64,000 nucleotides of DNA from the NCBI RefSeq assembly GCF_004802635.2, contig NZ_CP046052.1, positions 4,114,501 to 4,178,500 of the forward strand, in the 5' to 3' direction. The notes under the pieces are model-generated. The model saw only the letters and a list, made by a program, of their open reading frames with translations, had not been told where the DNA came from and did no database searches. Below are positions 53,070-62,300 of this stretch, one piece after another. The translations under genes were made by a program, and so were the position numbers. The DNA comes from Methylocystis heyeri. Its GTDB lineage: Bacteria > Pseudomonadota > Alphaproteobacteria > Rhizobiales > Beijerinckiaceae. The stretch's first letter is position 1. Each line of letters begins with the position of its first letter.

Positions 53070-53377
53070 TACGAAACCAGGAGAAGGTGAGAGACCATGC
53101 CGATGGCGGATCAGGGCGCGCCGGCGACACGACGGCAAAAGCCTGTCGACTTTTGCGGCGCCGCGCTCCGCCGCTCGCCTCTGGCCGAAGGCCGCGCTAT
53201 ATGTTACCGCGAGGTCGCCGGTGTCAACGTCGACCTTGGCCAGGAAGCCGCCGACATCGCGCATCGTTCTCATCCGACCGGTTCCCGCTCTGTTTGCTGC
53301 GGCGCTGACAATCATGGCGCGCCGGCGGCGTTCCCGCGGAAAAAAGCCTTCGCGTCAGGCTGCATCAAGAGGTTCTC

Positions 53378-54133
53378 GTGCCCCATAACGCCCGTCCCAC
53401 GTCCCCCAGCGTCAATCGCGACGACGTCGAACGCTTCAACCGGCTCGGAGACCTGTGGTGGGACGCGGGCGGCAAGATGGGGATTCTGCATAAGATCAAC
53501 CCGGTGCGGGTCGACTACATTCGTGACCTCGCCGTGCGCCATCTTCATCGCGACCGCTACGCCGAACCCCCTCTGGAGGGGGTGACCGTCGCGGACATCG
53601 GCTGCGGCGGCGGAATTTTATCCGAGTCGCTCGCCGGGCTGGGCGCAAGGGTGACGGGCGTGGATCCGGCTCCCAACAATATCGAGGTCGCGCGCAGGCA
53701 CGCCGAGAAATCGGGACTGAGCATCGATTACCGGAACACGACGGCCGAAGCTCTCGCCGCAACCGGAGCGCAATTCGACATCGTCGCGGCGCTGGAGGTG
53801 ATCGAGCATGTCGAGGGCCAGAGGGCTTTTGTCGCGATGCTTTCCGGGCTGGTGAAGCCCGGCGGGCTGCTTTTTCTGGCGACGATCGATCGCACCATGA
53901 AGAGCTACGCGCTCGCGATCGTCGGGGCCGAATATGTCCTCGGCTGGGTGCCCAGAGGCACGCATGATCACGATAAATTCGTCCGGCCGGATGAGCTGTC
54001 GGGCTGGGTGCGGCGCGCCGGCATGCGCGAGATCGACCGCGCCGGGATGAGTTTCCAGCCCCTGTCGCGCTCCTGGGCCAGGAGCCGCGACACCGATGTC
54101 AACTATCTGATGGCGGCCAAGAAGGATCTTTAA
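53378..54133 (+). CDS. ubiG: Ubiquinone biosynthesis O-methyltransferase
   Basis: A 251-residue SAM-dependent methylase acting twice in ubiquinone synthesis. FNRLGDLWWDAGGKMGILHKIN at the N-terminus and motif I VADIGCGGGILSE with VTGVDPAP are diagnostic. GTG start at 53378 with AAGAGG upstream. Divergent from lysC, as in many alphaproteobacteria. Confidence 0.95.
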   Translation: MPHNARPTSPSVNRDDVERFNRLGDLWWDAGGKMGILHKINPVRVDYIRDLAVRHLHRDRYAEPPLEGVTVADIGCGGGILSESLAGLGARVTGVDPAPNNIEVARRHAEKSGLSIDYRNTTAEALAATGAQFDIVAALEVIEHVEGQRAFVAMLSGLVKPGGLLFLATIDRTMKSYALAIVGAEYVLGWVPRGTHDHDKFVRPDELSGWVRRAGMREIDRAGMSFQPLSRSWARSRDTDVNYLMAAKKDL

Positions 54134-54209
54134 AAAAACCGCTGTTTCCTTCGTCCTTCCGCCTCCTTCCTCTCTTGTTCGAACGCCAGCTGAGCGATAG
54201 AATTTACAG

Positions 54210-54884
54210 ATGACGCGCGAAACCTCGTTTAAGCCGGCGCGCTGCGGCCTTTTCAGCAGCGTCGTCGTCGCAGCCCTCGGCGCAGCCTTGTGTTTGGGCG
54301 GCGCTCCTGCCTTGGCCAAGAGCAAGCCCGCGGCGAAGGACGCCGGCGCCGCGAGCGAAAGCCCTGCCGATGCGCCCGCAGATTCCCACGGCAAAGCCGA
54401 TTCCCACGGTAAAAAGGGCGCCGGCAAGAAAAACGGCCATGACGCCGCCGCAAAGCCCGAGCTTCTCGGGAGCTTCGGCGACTGGAACGCTTTTTCGGTG
54501 CAGGGAAAGACCTGCTACGCGCTCGGCTCGCCCAAGGAGCGCCAGCCCAAGGCGAAGCTCAAGGACTCCCAGGCCTATGTCTTCATTTCCACCCGCCCCG
54601 GCGAGGGCGTGAAAAACGAAGTCGCGGTCAATCTCGGCTACCCCACCAAGGACAATGGCAGCGCCGTCGCCGACGTGGACGGCGACACTTTCGATCTCGT
54701 GACCAAAGGCAACAACGCCTGGGTGAAAAACACCGCCAAGGAAAAAGAATTCGTCGAGACGCTGAAGAGCGGGTCCAAGCTGGTCGTGAAGGCGTCTTCC
54801 GCCAAAGGCTCGGCGACGACCGACACCTATTCGCTCAAGGGGCTCTCGGAGGCTTTGACGCGCGTTCAGCAGGAATGCAAATAG
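54210..54884 (+). CDS. Invasion-associated locus B (IalB) family protein
   Basis: A 224-residue exported protein. A signal peptide (VVVAALGAALCLGGAPALA) is followed by a Lys/Ala-rich linker containing two HGKADSHGK-type repeats, and then the IalB domain (FGDWNAFSVQGKTCYALGSPKE to LKGLSEALTRVQQECK) with two cysteines. IalB proteins are periplasmic or envelope proteins common in Hyphomicrobiales, named from Bartonella; their biochemical role is not settled. Confidence 0.85.
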   Translation: MTRETSFKPARCGLFSSVVVAALGAALCLGGAPALAKSKPAAKDAGAASESPADAPADSHGKADSHGKKGAGKKNGHDAAAKPELLGSFGDWNAFSVQGKTCYALGSPKERQPKAKLKDSQAYVFISTRPGEGVKNEVAVNLGYPTKDNGSAVADVDGDTFDLVTKGNNAWVKNTAKEKEFVETLKSGSKLVVKASSAKGSATTDTYSLKGLSEALTRVQQECK

Positions 54885-54949
54885 CCGCGGCGCGGCTCGT
54901 TCCGCCGAGGTCGCTTCGCTTCCTGTGAAATTTCACCGTCGGCGTGCTT

Positions 54950-55693
54950 TCATTCCGTTCCCTCGGGCAGGATCGATTCGGCGCGCCATTCCGTCGCACC
55001 GGCGGATGTCGCATCATAGACGGCGGCCCCGATCGCTTCGCCGAGATCGGTGTGGAGGCCGACGCAGCTTTCCGGCCTGTCGCCTTTCGGCGCAGCGACA
55101 ATGATGCAATCGGTTCCCGTGCCCGTCGCCGGAGCCGTATCGCGCCGGTCGCAACTCTCCATCACCGCCGCGGTTCGCGCCTGGGTCGCAATGGACACGG
55201 CTTCGATGAAGGCGCCTTTGGAGAGCGGGCGAGAGCTGTGAATCAGCGTATTGATCGTCCCGAAGGCGTGAGCCTGGCTCCTGCGGCGCCTTCCCACCCT
55301 CTCTGCGTTTGAAAGGCCGACAGTGGCGACGCAGGTGGCGCCGGCCCCGCCGATGACGGACTGCGCGATATGATGACGCCGGATATCTCGCGAAGTCATG
55401 AATGCGGCGGCCCCGCCCAGCGCCTCCGCCGCGAGCCTCTCTCTCAGAAAGACGACCGGGTCTATGTCGATGGGCAAATCCCTGTCGTGGACTTCGAGCC
55501 AAACGATTTCTCGCGTGGACCCGAAGCCGGGCGCGAGGATCGACCATCCCACCGTATCGACGGGTTCGTCGAACCGGACGACGAGAAGAGGCGGCGCGAG
55601 GTCGAGCCTGAATGGCAGTCCTATGGGCTGGCGCACTGAAGTTTTCCGGGTGAGGATCGACGAGCCGGCGGCCGGCTCGCCGCATGTTTGCAA
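54950..55693 (-). CDS. cbiZ: Adenosylcobinamide amidohydrolase CbiZ
   Basis: A protein of up to 247 residues matching CbiZ: VVRFDEPVDTVGWSILAPGF, then FMTSRDI, GTINTLIHSSRPLS, EAVSIATQARTAAVME and the signature ATGTGTDCIIVAAP. CbiZ cleaves the nucleotide-loop amide of (adenosyl)cobinamide to cobyric acid so that scavenged incomplete or 'wrong' corrinoids can be rebuilt into cobalamin. The start is TTG 55693, which follows the upstream stop by six bases, or GTG 55636. Last gene of the cobalamin-riboswitch operon. Confidence 0.87.
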   Translation of the reverse strand: MQTCGEPAAGSSILTRKTSVRQPIGLPFRLDLAPPLLVVRFDEPVDTVGWSILAPGFGSTREIVWLEVHDRDLPIDIDPVVFLRERLAAEALGGAAAFMTSRDIRRHHIAQSVIGGAGATCVATVGLSNAERVGRRRRSQAHAFGTINTLIHSSRPLSKGAFIEAVSIATQARTAAVMESCDRRDTAPATGTGTDCIIVAAPKGDRPESCVGLHTDLGEAIGAAVYDATSAGATEWRAESILPEGTE

Positions 55694-55699
55694 TTTTCT

Positions 55700-56251
55700 T
55701 CAGGCGTGGCGCGCCGAGAGGCTCGAGGCGCGCTTTCTTCTCAGGCTCGTCGAGGAGGCGATCGACTTCAGAGCCGACAAGCCGCCGAAGGCGCAGGCGT
55801 TGATGAGCAGAATGCGAGTCGCGCCGAGAAAGTCGACGTGTTCGAGCAAACCCAGTCCCGCATCGATCAGCAACAGGGAGCCTTCATAGGCGACGAAGGC
55901 CGCGACGAACGCAGCGCTGAGGCCGGCGACGCCAGATATGCGACGCGCTGCGAGTCCCGCCGCTTCGCAGGAAATAAGGGCGATCGCGCCGAGCGCGGCG
56001 CCCCAGGCGAGCGTTTCGCCGTCGATCGGATAATGCAGGAAAGCAAAGCCCGCCGCCTGGTTCGCGAGCCATGCGGCGCCGGTCGCCAATAGCGCTGTGC
56101 GGCGGTCGAAGGACATGGCGGAAATCGCCGCGAAAGCGGCCAGAGGAACCGCGCAGGCGAAGCCGAGCGTGAACAGCGCGCCAATGACGGCGAGCGCAGC
56201 GATCGATAGCGTGGTTCGGGAAACAGGAGAAGAAAAGTCTGATGCAGTCAC
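55700..56251 (-). CDS. Small membrane protein, candidate corrinoid transporter (BtuM-like)
   Basis: A 183-residue protein with about six hydrophobic helices (for example TLSIAALAVIGALFTLGFAC; LAWGAALGAIALISC), a WLANQAAGFAFLHYP motif at residues 61-75, and Cys33 and Cys95. Size, helix number and place between a B12-regulated receptor and cbiZ fit a solitary ECF-type S component such as BtuM; family identity was not verified. GTG 56251 has AAGGAG upstream and starts just before the first helix; a longer frame to 56359 only adds a basic unstructured stretch. Confidence 0.6.
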   Translation of the reverse strand: MTASDFSSPVSRTTLSIAALAVIGALFTLGFACAVPLAAFAAISAMSFDRRTALLATGAAWLANQAAGFAFLHYPIDGETLAWGAALGAIALISCEAAGLAARRISGVAGLSAAFVAAFVAYEGSLLLIDAGLGLLEHVDFLGATRILLINACAFGGLSALKSIASSTSLRRKRASSLSARHA

Positions 56252-56363
56252 GGCAGGTCTCCTTCGGTTGAGGTGGCGTCGCCACCCTTTCTGTTCGACG
56301 TCCGCGCCTGTGGAGCGTTGACGACGAGAATTTGGCTCGCGCTCCGGCAGGCCGCGCATCAGC

Positions 56364-58871
56364 TCAGAACGCCACTTTGATGGAGCCGCGGAAAGTCCGC
56401 GGCGCGCCGATCACGTTGAAGTTGTATGTCTGCATGCTCCAACCCGGAGTGAGCGGCTGGAAGAATTGCCCGTAGCCGTTGGGGTTGAAGGCGTCGAAGG
56501 AGGACGGAACCAGGCCGCCCGTCGTGAAGTAGGTTTTGTCGAAGAGGTTATCGACGTTGAGCTGCAGAGTGACTTTGTATTTGTCGTAGTTGAACCCGTA
56601 GGTTCCAAAAACCCCGACCAGCCCGTAGCTCGGCGCCGACGAGCCATAGATGTAGGAGCCGTCGTCGGCGTAGTGATGGAACGGAAGATAGCCCGTGTAG
56701 TCGTAGCGCGCGCCGAGCTTCAAGCCTTTCAGTTGGCCATCCCTGAATTCGTAGCTCGACGAGAGGGTCCCCGTGTTGCGCGGAACGAAGGGTAGCGGCG
56801 AACCAATGGGTGCGACATTGACGTTGAAGGGCATCGACCTGGTCGCAATGGCGTCGATGTTGGCGTAGGCCAGATTCACGTTCCAGCCGGGCAGCGGCTC
56901 GCCCTGAATTTCGAGTTCCGGTCCCTGTGATCGTCCTTCGCCGATGAGCAGCACGGAATTGAAATTGTGCGGAACGCCGACGGGAATGTTGGTCTTGACG
57001 AGATGATAATAGTCGGCCGTGACTTGAAGCCTGTCGTTCAGCAATGAAAGCTTGAGTCCCGCCTCCTCCTGCACGCCGGCGCTCGGCGGCGTCGGTTGGT
57101 CCGTGCCGTAGACCAATTGGCCATTGTAGTTCGGGCTGTAGGATTCCGAGTAGCTACCATAGAAGCTGATCCATTCGAGCGGCCGCCACAGCAGCGCGGC
57201 GCGCGGCGTGATCCTGTGATCGAGGGACTGGCCTCTTTTGGCGATCGTGTCGAAGTTGCAGGGAACGCCGGTCCAGGGATACGCAAAGAGCCCGCAGGTC
57301 GAGGTATCGGCGGCGCCCGTCCGGCTGTTGATATATTGGTAGCGCGCCCCTCCCAGCACGTTGAAGCCATAGGGCAGCTTGATCTGATCCTGCAGATAGA
57401 CGCCGAGATTGTCGGCGTATTGTTCCGTGGCGTTGGACGGCGCCAGTCCATAGGGCAGGGGTGAAAGCCGGGTCGGCGGGCCCAGGAGGGCGATCGTTCC
57501 CGGATAGGCCGGCGCCTGACTGACGCCCCTGAAATTATAGCGGTAGTAATCGGCGCCGATCAGCAAGGCGTGACCGATCTGCTCGGTGGTATTGAAATGG
57601 CCAACCAGATTGACCGTGGTGGCATATTCCGCCTGTCTGTTGTCGGACGGATAAGAAGAATAATTCAGTAGGACCGAATTGGAGGGTGTATAGCAAGAAC
57701 CGACGTACCGTGGATTGGTGATGCAATCTTGGATGTTGGTCGAGCCGCCGATATCCTGCCAGTTGTTGCGCAAGAGCTGCATGAAGGCGGTCTGCTGGAT
57801 CGACCAGTCCTTGTCGAAGGCGTGACGCCACGTAAGCTCGGTGAGGCTCTGCTCCTGCGTGTAGGGCGATGGTGGTCCGAAGTTCACGCTGCGCCCGAGC
57901 CACAGCGGGATGACGTTGTTGTAATAGGGAATGAAATACTGGTCCTGGTTCAGATTGTTTCGTTGGTATTGCTCCGATACCCTGATCCAGGTGTCGGCGT
58001 CGACGTTCCAGCGGAAGGTCGGGTTGACCATCCAATTCCTGCTGTAGTCGAACTGTCGGAAAGACCCGTCGTTCTCGTACGATCCGACGACGCGGTAAAG
58101 CATGCTCTTGTCTGGAGTTAGGGGTCCGGTGGCGTCGAGAGTGGTCCGGTAGGAGGCATAGCCGCCGATCTGCTGCTGGACCGAATATGCGGGCCGATCC
58201 AGCGGCTGCCTGGTGTTGAGATTGACGATGCCCCCGGGCTCCACGGCGCCGTAAAGGACGGCGGCAGGACCTTTCAGCACTTCGATGTTCTCGACATTCG
58301 CCAGCTCGGCGCCGCCCGGGCCGGCGAAGGCGGTCCCGAAGCTGTCGATTCTGAACCCGTCGCGGAAATAATTCTGCGTCGGGAAGCCTCGGATATTGAG
58401 CTTTGTGAAGGTATTTCCGAGCGCGGCGTTACCGCCGCCAGCTGTGTTGACGCCGCCGACATTGCGCAGCGCCTGATCGAGCGTCACGGCCTGCTGGTCT
58501 TCCAGCATCTGATGCGTGACGATCTTGGTCGCGACCGGCGTATCCATGACCGGCGCGTCGACCTTGGTCCCGACCGATTGGATCGGCGCGGCATAGGATT
58601 TGGGATCGTTGCAGACTCCGCCGGCGCAGAGCTGGCCGTTGTTGCCGGGGCCGATTTCCGCGCCGTAGCCGCCCGGGGCCGCCGAGGGGTCGGCAATCGG
58701 CTTTGCGGCCGAAGGGAGCGGCTTGGGCGCATCCACCTCGATCGCGGGAAGCCATTCCTGGCCATAGGCGGAGGGCGACAGGGAGGCTGATAAGATACAG
58801 GGCAGGATAGGCAGGCGACGCCGCGTGATGGCGCAAAATCCGCGTTTCGCGGATGGGGAGTTCTCGGGCAT
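56364..58871 (-). CDS. TonB-dependent outer-membrane receptor, siderophore type, under B12 control
   Basis: An 835-residue receptor. Signal peptide near the N-terminus, a short extension with CAGGVC, a plug domain (about 115-235) containing LNIRGFPTQNYFRDGFRID, VENIEVLKGPAAVLYG and EPGGIVNLNTRQP, and a 22-strand barrel ending in KVAF. The plug motifs are those of FhuA/FpvA-like siderophore receptors, not of the shorter (about 600-residue) BtuB. The cobalamin riboswitch directly upstream and cbiZ downstream suggest that it imports corrinoids. Confidence 0.88.
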   Translation of the reverse strand: MPENSPSAKRGFCAITRRRLPILPCILSASLSPSAYGQEWLPAIEVDAPKPLPSAAKPIADPSAAPGGYGAEIGPGNNGQLCAGGVCNDPKSYAAPIQSVGTKVDAPVMDTPVATKIVTHQMLEDQQAVTLDQALRNVGGVNTAGGGNAALGNTFTKLNIRGFPTQNYFRDGFRIDSFGTAFAGPGGAELANVENIEVLKGPAAVLYGAVEPGGIVNLNTRQPLDRPAYSVQQQIGGYASYRTTLDATGPLTPDKSMLYRVVGSYENDGSFRQFDYSRNWMVNPTFRWNVDADTWIRVSEQYQRNNLNQDQYFIPYYNNVIPLWLGRSVNFGPPSPYTQEQSLTELTWRHAFDKDWSIQQTAFMQLLRNNWQDIGGSTNIQDCITNPRYVGSCYTPSNSVLLNYSSYPSDNRQAEYATTVNLVGHFNTTEQIGHALLIGADYYRYNFRGVSQAPAYPGTIALLGPPTRLSPLPYGLAPSNATEQYADNLGVYLQDQIKLPYGFNVLGGARYQYINSRTGAADTSTCGLFAYPWTGVPCNFDTIAKRGQSLDHRITPRAALLWRPLEWISFYGSYSESYSPNYNGQLVYGTDQPTPPSAGVQEEAGLKLSLLNDRLQVTADYYHLVKTNIPVGVPHNFNSVLLIGEGRSQGPELEIQGEPLPGWNVNLAYANIDAIATRSMPFNVNVAPIGSPLPFVPRNTGTLSSSYEFRDGQLKGLKLGARYDYTGYLPFHHYADDGSYIYGSSAPSYGLVGVFGTYGFNYDKYKVTLQLNVDNLFDKTYFTTGGLVPSSFDAFNPNGYGQFFQPLTPGWSMQTYNFNVIGAPRTFRGSIKVAF

Positions 58872-58999
58872 GGAAATTCGCAGCAGGCGTGGGCCGTCAC
58901 TGCGAAAGGTCTTGGCCTGTCATATTCGCGCTGAAAGCGCGCTACGACAGTTTTGGACCGCCTCGGTGCACCCCGCCCGACGCTATCGCGCGTGACCAC

Positions 59000-59180
59000 G
59001 AACGATGGCAGGTCTCCTGGCTCACGGGTCTTCGCCTCGGACCGCCTTCCCAGGGATGCCTCCCCAGTGGCTTACTGGCCCTTAGACTCGCCGCTTACAG
59101 TTGCGGGGGCAGCCCCGGCATTGCGCAAGTTGCGCGCACCGGGTTCCCTTTTGATCCCCGAGGGGAACCATCAGCGCAAA
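59000..59180 (-). promoter_or_regulatory. Cobalamin riboswitch
   Basis: On the minus strand the conserved blocks appear in order: GGGAACCCGGTG, GCCGGGGCTGCCCCCGCAA, CTGTAAGCGG, GCCACTGG, GGGAAGGCGG, and the B12 box AGCCAGGAGACCTGCC (59007-59022). It ends about 130 bases before the receptor gene. The region between holds a possible GCGCGC/GCGCG expression-platform stem. Binding of adenosylcobalamin would lower expression of receptor, membrane protein and cbiZ. Confidence 0.95.
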
Positions 59181-59351
59181 TAAGGACGCAGGCGCGGCGC
59201 CCTGTCAAGCTGCTTTGCAAAAGGAAATGCGAACTGCGGCTGTTCCAAAAAACGCTCATCGACCGGACGGAGGCGCCCGGTCGATGAGAAAGTCGCCACG
59301 AAACTCGAGGTTGGAGTGTCTTTTTCCGACGACTCCGTCGTTCGAGCAGCC
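59181..59351. other. Intergenic region upstream of the riboswitch
   Basis: Should hold the promoter of the cobalamin operon (minus) and the end of the giant-protein gene transcribed towards it. An ATCGACCGG/CCGGTCGAT inverted pair (59258-59286) may be the terminator stem of the giant gene. No gene seen. Confidence 0.4.
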
Positions 59352-62300
59352 TTATTCCAGCCGCCCTGCGGCGTGGTTCAGCATAGTGTAGACCTTGCCC
59401 GCCTCGCCTGTGAGGAGATCGAGCGTCCGCGCGCCGTCGCGATCGTTGCGGCCCGTTTCATTGAGCAGCTCGTCGAAATTGCGGATGTATTGGTCGATGG
59501 TGTTGCGGAAGTCCGCGTCGGCGCGATATCTGCGGCGGATTTCCTCGAGGGTCTGGTGGCCTTGCGCCGTATAGAGCCGGCGCGAGAGCAGTCCCTGCCG
59601 CTCGCCTCTCTGGAAACGCCTCCACAATTCGGCCACCGCCGCATTATCGACCATGCGGGCGATATCGAGGGTCAGATTGTCGAGCGCGCCCGAAGCTTGC
59701 GCCTGGTTCGGCCGCTGATTGGCCGGTGCAGGCTCCGCCTCGTCCTGGGAGGCGCGCGCCAGCAGATCGGTCAGCCAGCCCTGGCCGCCGGGGCCCGGCG
59801 CGCGGGCGGCGGGCGAGGGGGCCGGGGCCGCCGGCCTTTGGCGGCTCGCTTCGCGCGCCGTCTCGGCGCCGCGTCCGGCCGGCTCAAAGGGACGGCGCGC
59901 GCCGCCGGCGCCGGTTTCGGAAATATCGTAGACCCGGCTGGAGCGGGCGACGATGTCGGTCAGCTCGTTGAGCGCCTTGACCTGATCCCCCACGACGCGG
60001 CGCAGCGCCGCCGCCTGTTCCGCGGTTTCGCGCGGCAGCTCCTGGGCCCCGCGCCGCACCTCGGCGCGCGTGGTTTCCATCTCGTCGTGGATTTCCTGCG
60101 CGAGACCCCGAATCTCGGTGACGGCCGAGGCGAATCTTTCGGCGGCTTCGGAGAAGATCGCGTTCAGTTCGCCGTTGGCCTGTTCGTAGGCCGACCGCAA
60201 CGCAGCCGCCGTCTGGTCGCGCTCGGTCTCCGCGGCCGACCGGATCGCCGAGAAGCCTTCGTCCACGACATGCGCCGTTTCCTGCGCGGTTTGCTTCAGC
60301 ATGCCTCCGATGTTTCCGGCCCGCGTTTCGACCTCGCGGAAGCTTTGGTCCATCATTCCGGTGAAAGCGCTCAGCGAGCCCTGGAACTCGGCCTGTTTCT
60401 GGTCCATCAGCGAAACCAGGGTCGCCAGCGACTCGCGCCGCGCCTCGAAGGCTGCGTCCAGAGCGCCCTGGCTGCGCGACAATTGCTCCGCGCTCTGCGC
60501 CAGCGAGCGCTGATGGCTTTCCATCTGGCCGACGATGACGGAGGCGTCGCCCACGGCGCTGTCGGCCACGGCGTCGAGAGCCTCGATCTGGCTCGCGACC
60601 GATTCGATCGCGTTCTTGAACTCCGCCAGCCGTCCGCCGAGCTCGGTTTCGAGCTTGGCGAAATTGCCCCCCGCCTGTTCGATGATGTGCTGCAGGGAGC
60701 TGTTGGTCCGCCCGAGGCTTTCGAGCAGCGCGGGGAGTTCGGAGCGCAGCTTTTCGTTGGTGGAGACGAGCGTGGCGACGGAGGTCTGGGCGCCCTCGTT
60801 CAACGCGCCCGCCAGCAGGCTGGCGGAGTGTTCGATCGCGCCCACGAGTTCGTCCCGCTTGCGGTTGAGATGATCGAGGAGCGTGTCGGTCCGGTTGTCG
60901 ATGGCCTGAGAAACGAGGTCGCCCACTCTCGAGAGTTCCTGGGTGACATCCGCGCCGCGGTCGCCCAGAACCGCGTGAATCTGCCCCAGCCTTCGGTCGA
61001 GCGAAGAATTGATGTCGTCGACATGCTGCGTCAGGGTCTGGCCCAGTTCGCCCGTCCTGGAGTGCAGGGCGGCGTCGAGCTCGCGCCGGGCGGCGGCGAG
61101 GGTTTCGTGAATTTCGGCGACGCGCGCCGCGATCGTGTCGGCGACCAGACGGCCGCGCTCTCCGAGTTCGTCGGAGACCTGACTGAGCTTCTGGACCACA
61201 TTGGTCTCGAACACGTCGATGCGGCTGTCCAGGGTTTCGAAGAGCTCGATGCGGTCGTCGAGAACGCTGGCGATTTCTTCGGCCTTGCCGCCGAGCGCCT
61301 GGTTGATCTGCTGCGTTTTATCCACGAGCGACTGGGTGAGCGCGTTGGAGCGCGCGACGATCGTCTCGTCGAGCTCCTTGAGCTTGGCGTCCAGGGCGGC
61401 TGCTGCCTGCTGGCTGCCTTCGCTGAACGCGCGCGCCACTTCGATCGCGTGTTTCGCCATGGAGTCATGGAGATTCTGATGGCCTGCCGAGAGCCCGGCG
61501 TCGATCCGGCCGGCCAGGGCCTCGATCCGCTCGCCGGCTTGCCGCGCGCGGCCGTCGGCGGCGGTCTCGATGTTCTGGAGTTTCTCGTCGAGAATCTCGG
61601 ACATCGAATTCGCCCGCTCGTCGAGCTTGTTGACCAGCGCGCCGCCTTTTTGCGTGAGGGCGGTTTCGATGGCGTCGAGCCTCTGCCCGACCTCGGCGGC
61701 CAGTTTGTCCGCGCTGGCGCCGATCCGGCCGGTCACCACGGCGTTATGCGCGTCGAGCTGCTCGATGAGCGCGCCGCTGCGCGCGAAGATGGAATTCTCG
61801 ACGCCGAGCAGCTTTTCGTCCAGCTCCTGCCCGAAGCGCCGCGAATTGTCGCCGATCTTCGCTGCGATCTGCTCGGATTGCGCGGAAATCTTCTCGAGGA
61901 ATTCTCCGCCCCCTCCGACGATGGCTTTTTCCACCCCGCTGAGCTTCTCGTCGAGCTCCTCGCCGAAATGGCGGGAGTTGTCGCCGATTCTCGCCGCGAG
62001 GCGTTCGGATTCGGAGGAGATCTTGTAGAGCAGCTGGTCGCCCTGGCGGGTCAGGGACTCTTCCATGGCGTTGAGCCGGTCTCCGAGGGTTTCGGAGATT
62101 TGCTGCGAGCAATCCGCCAGCCGCGCCGAGGTTTCCTGGGTTTGTGCGATGAGGCGATCCGCCAGAGCCCCGCCGCGCTCCACGATCGTTTCGTCGACGG
62201 CGCGCAGCCCCTGCTCCACCTGCGAGGTGAAATTCTGGGAGTGTTCGACGATTCGCTCGGTCAGGGCGCTGCCGTGGCTGAGCAGCGCGCGCTCGAACAG

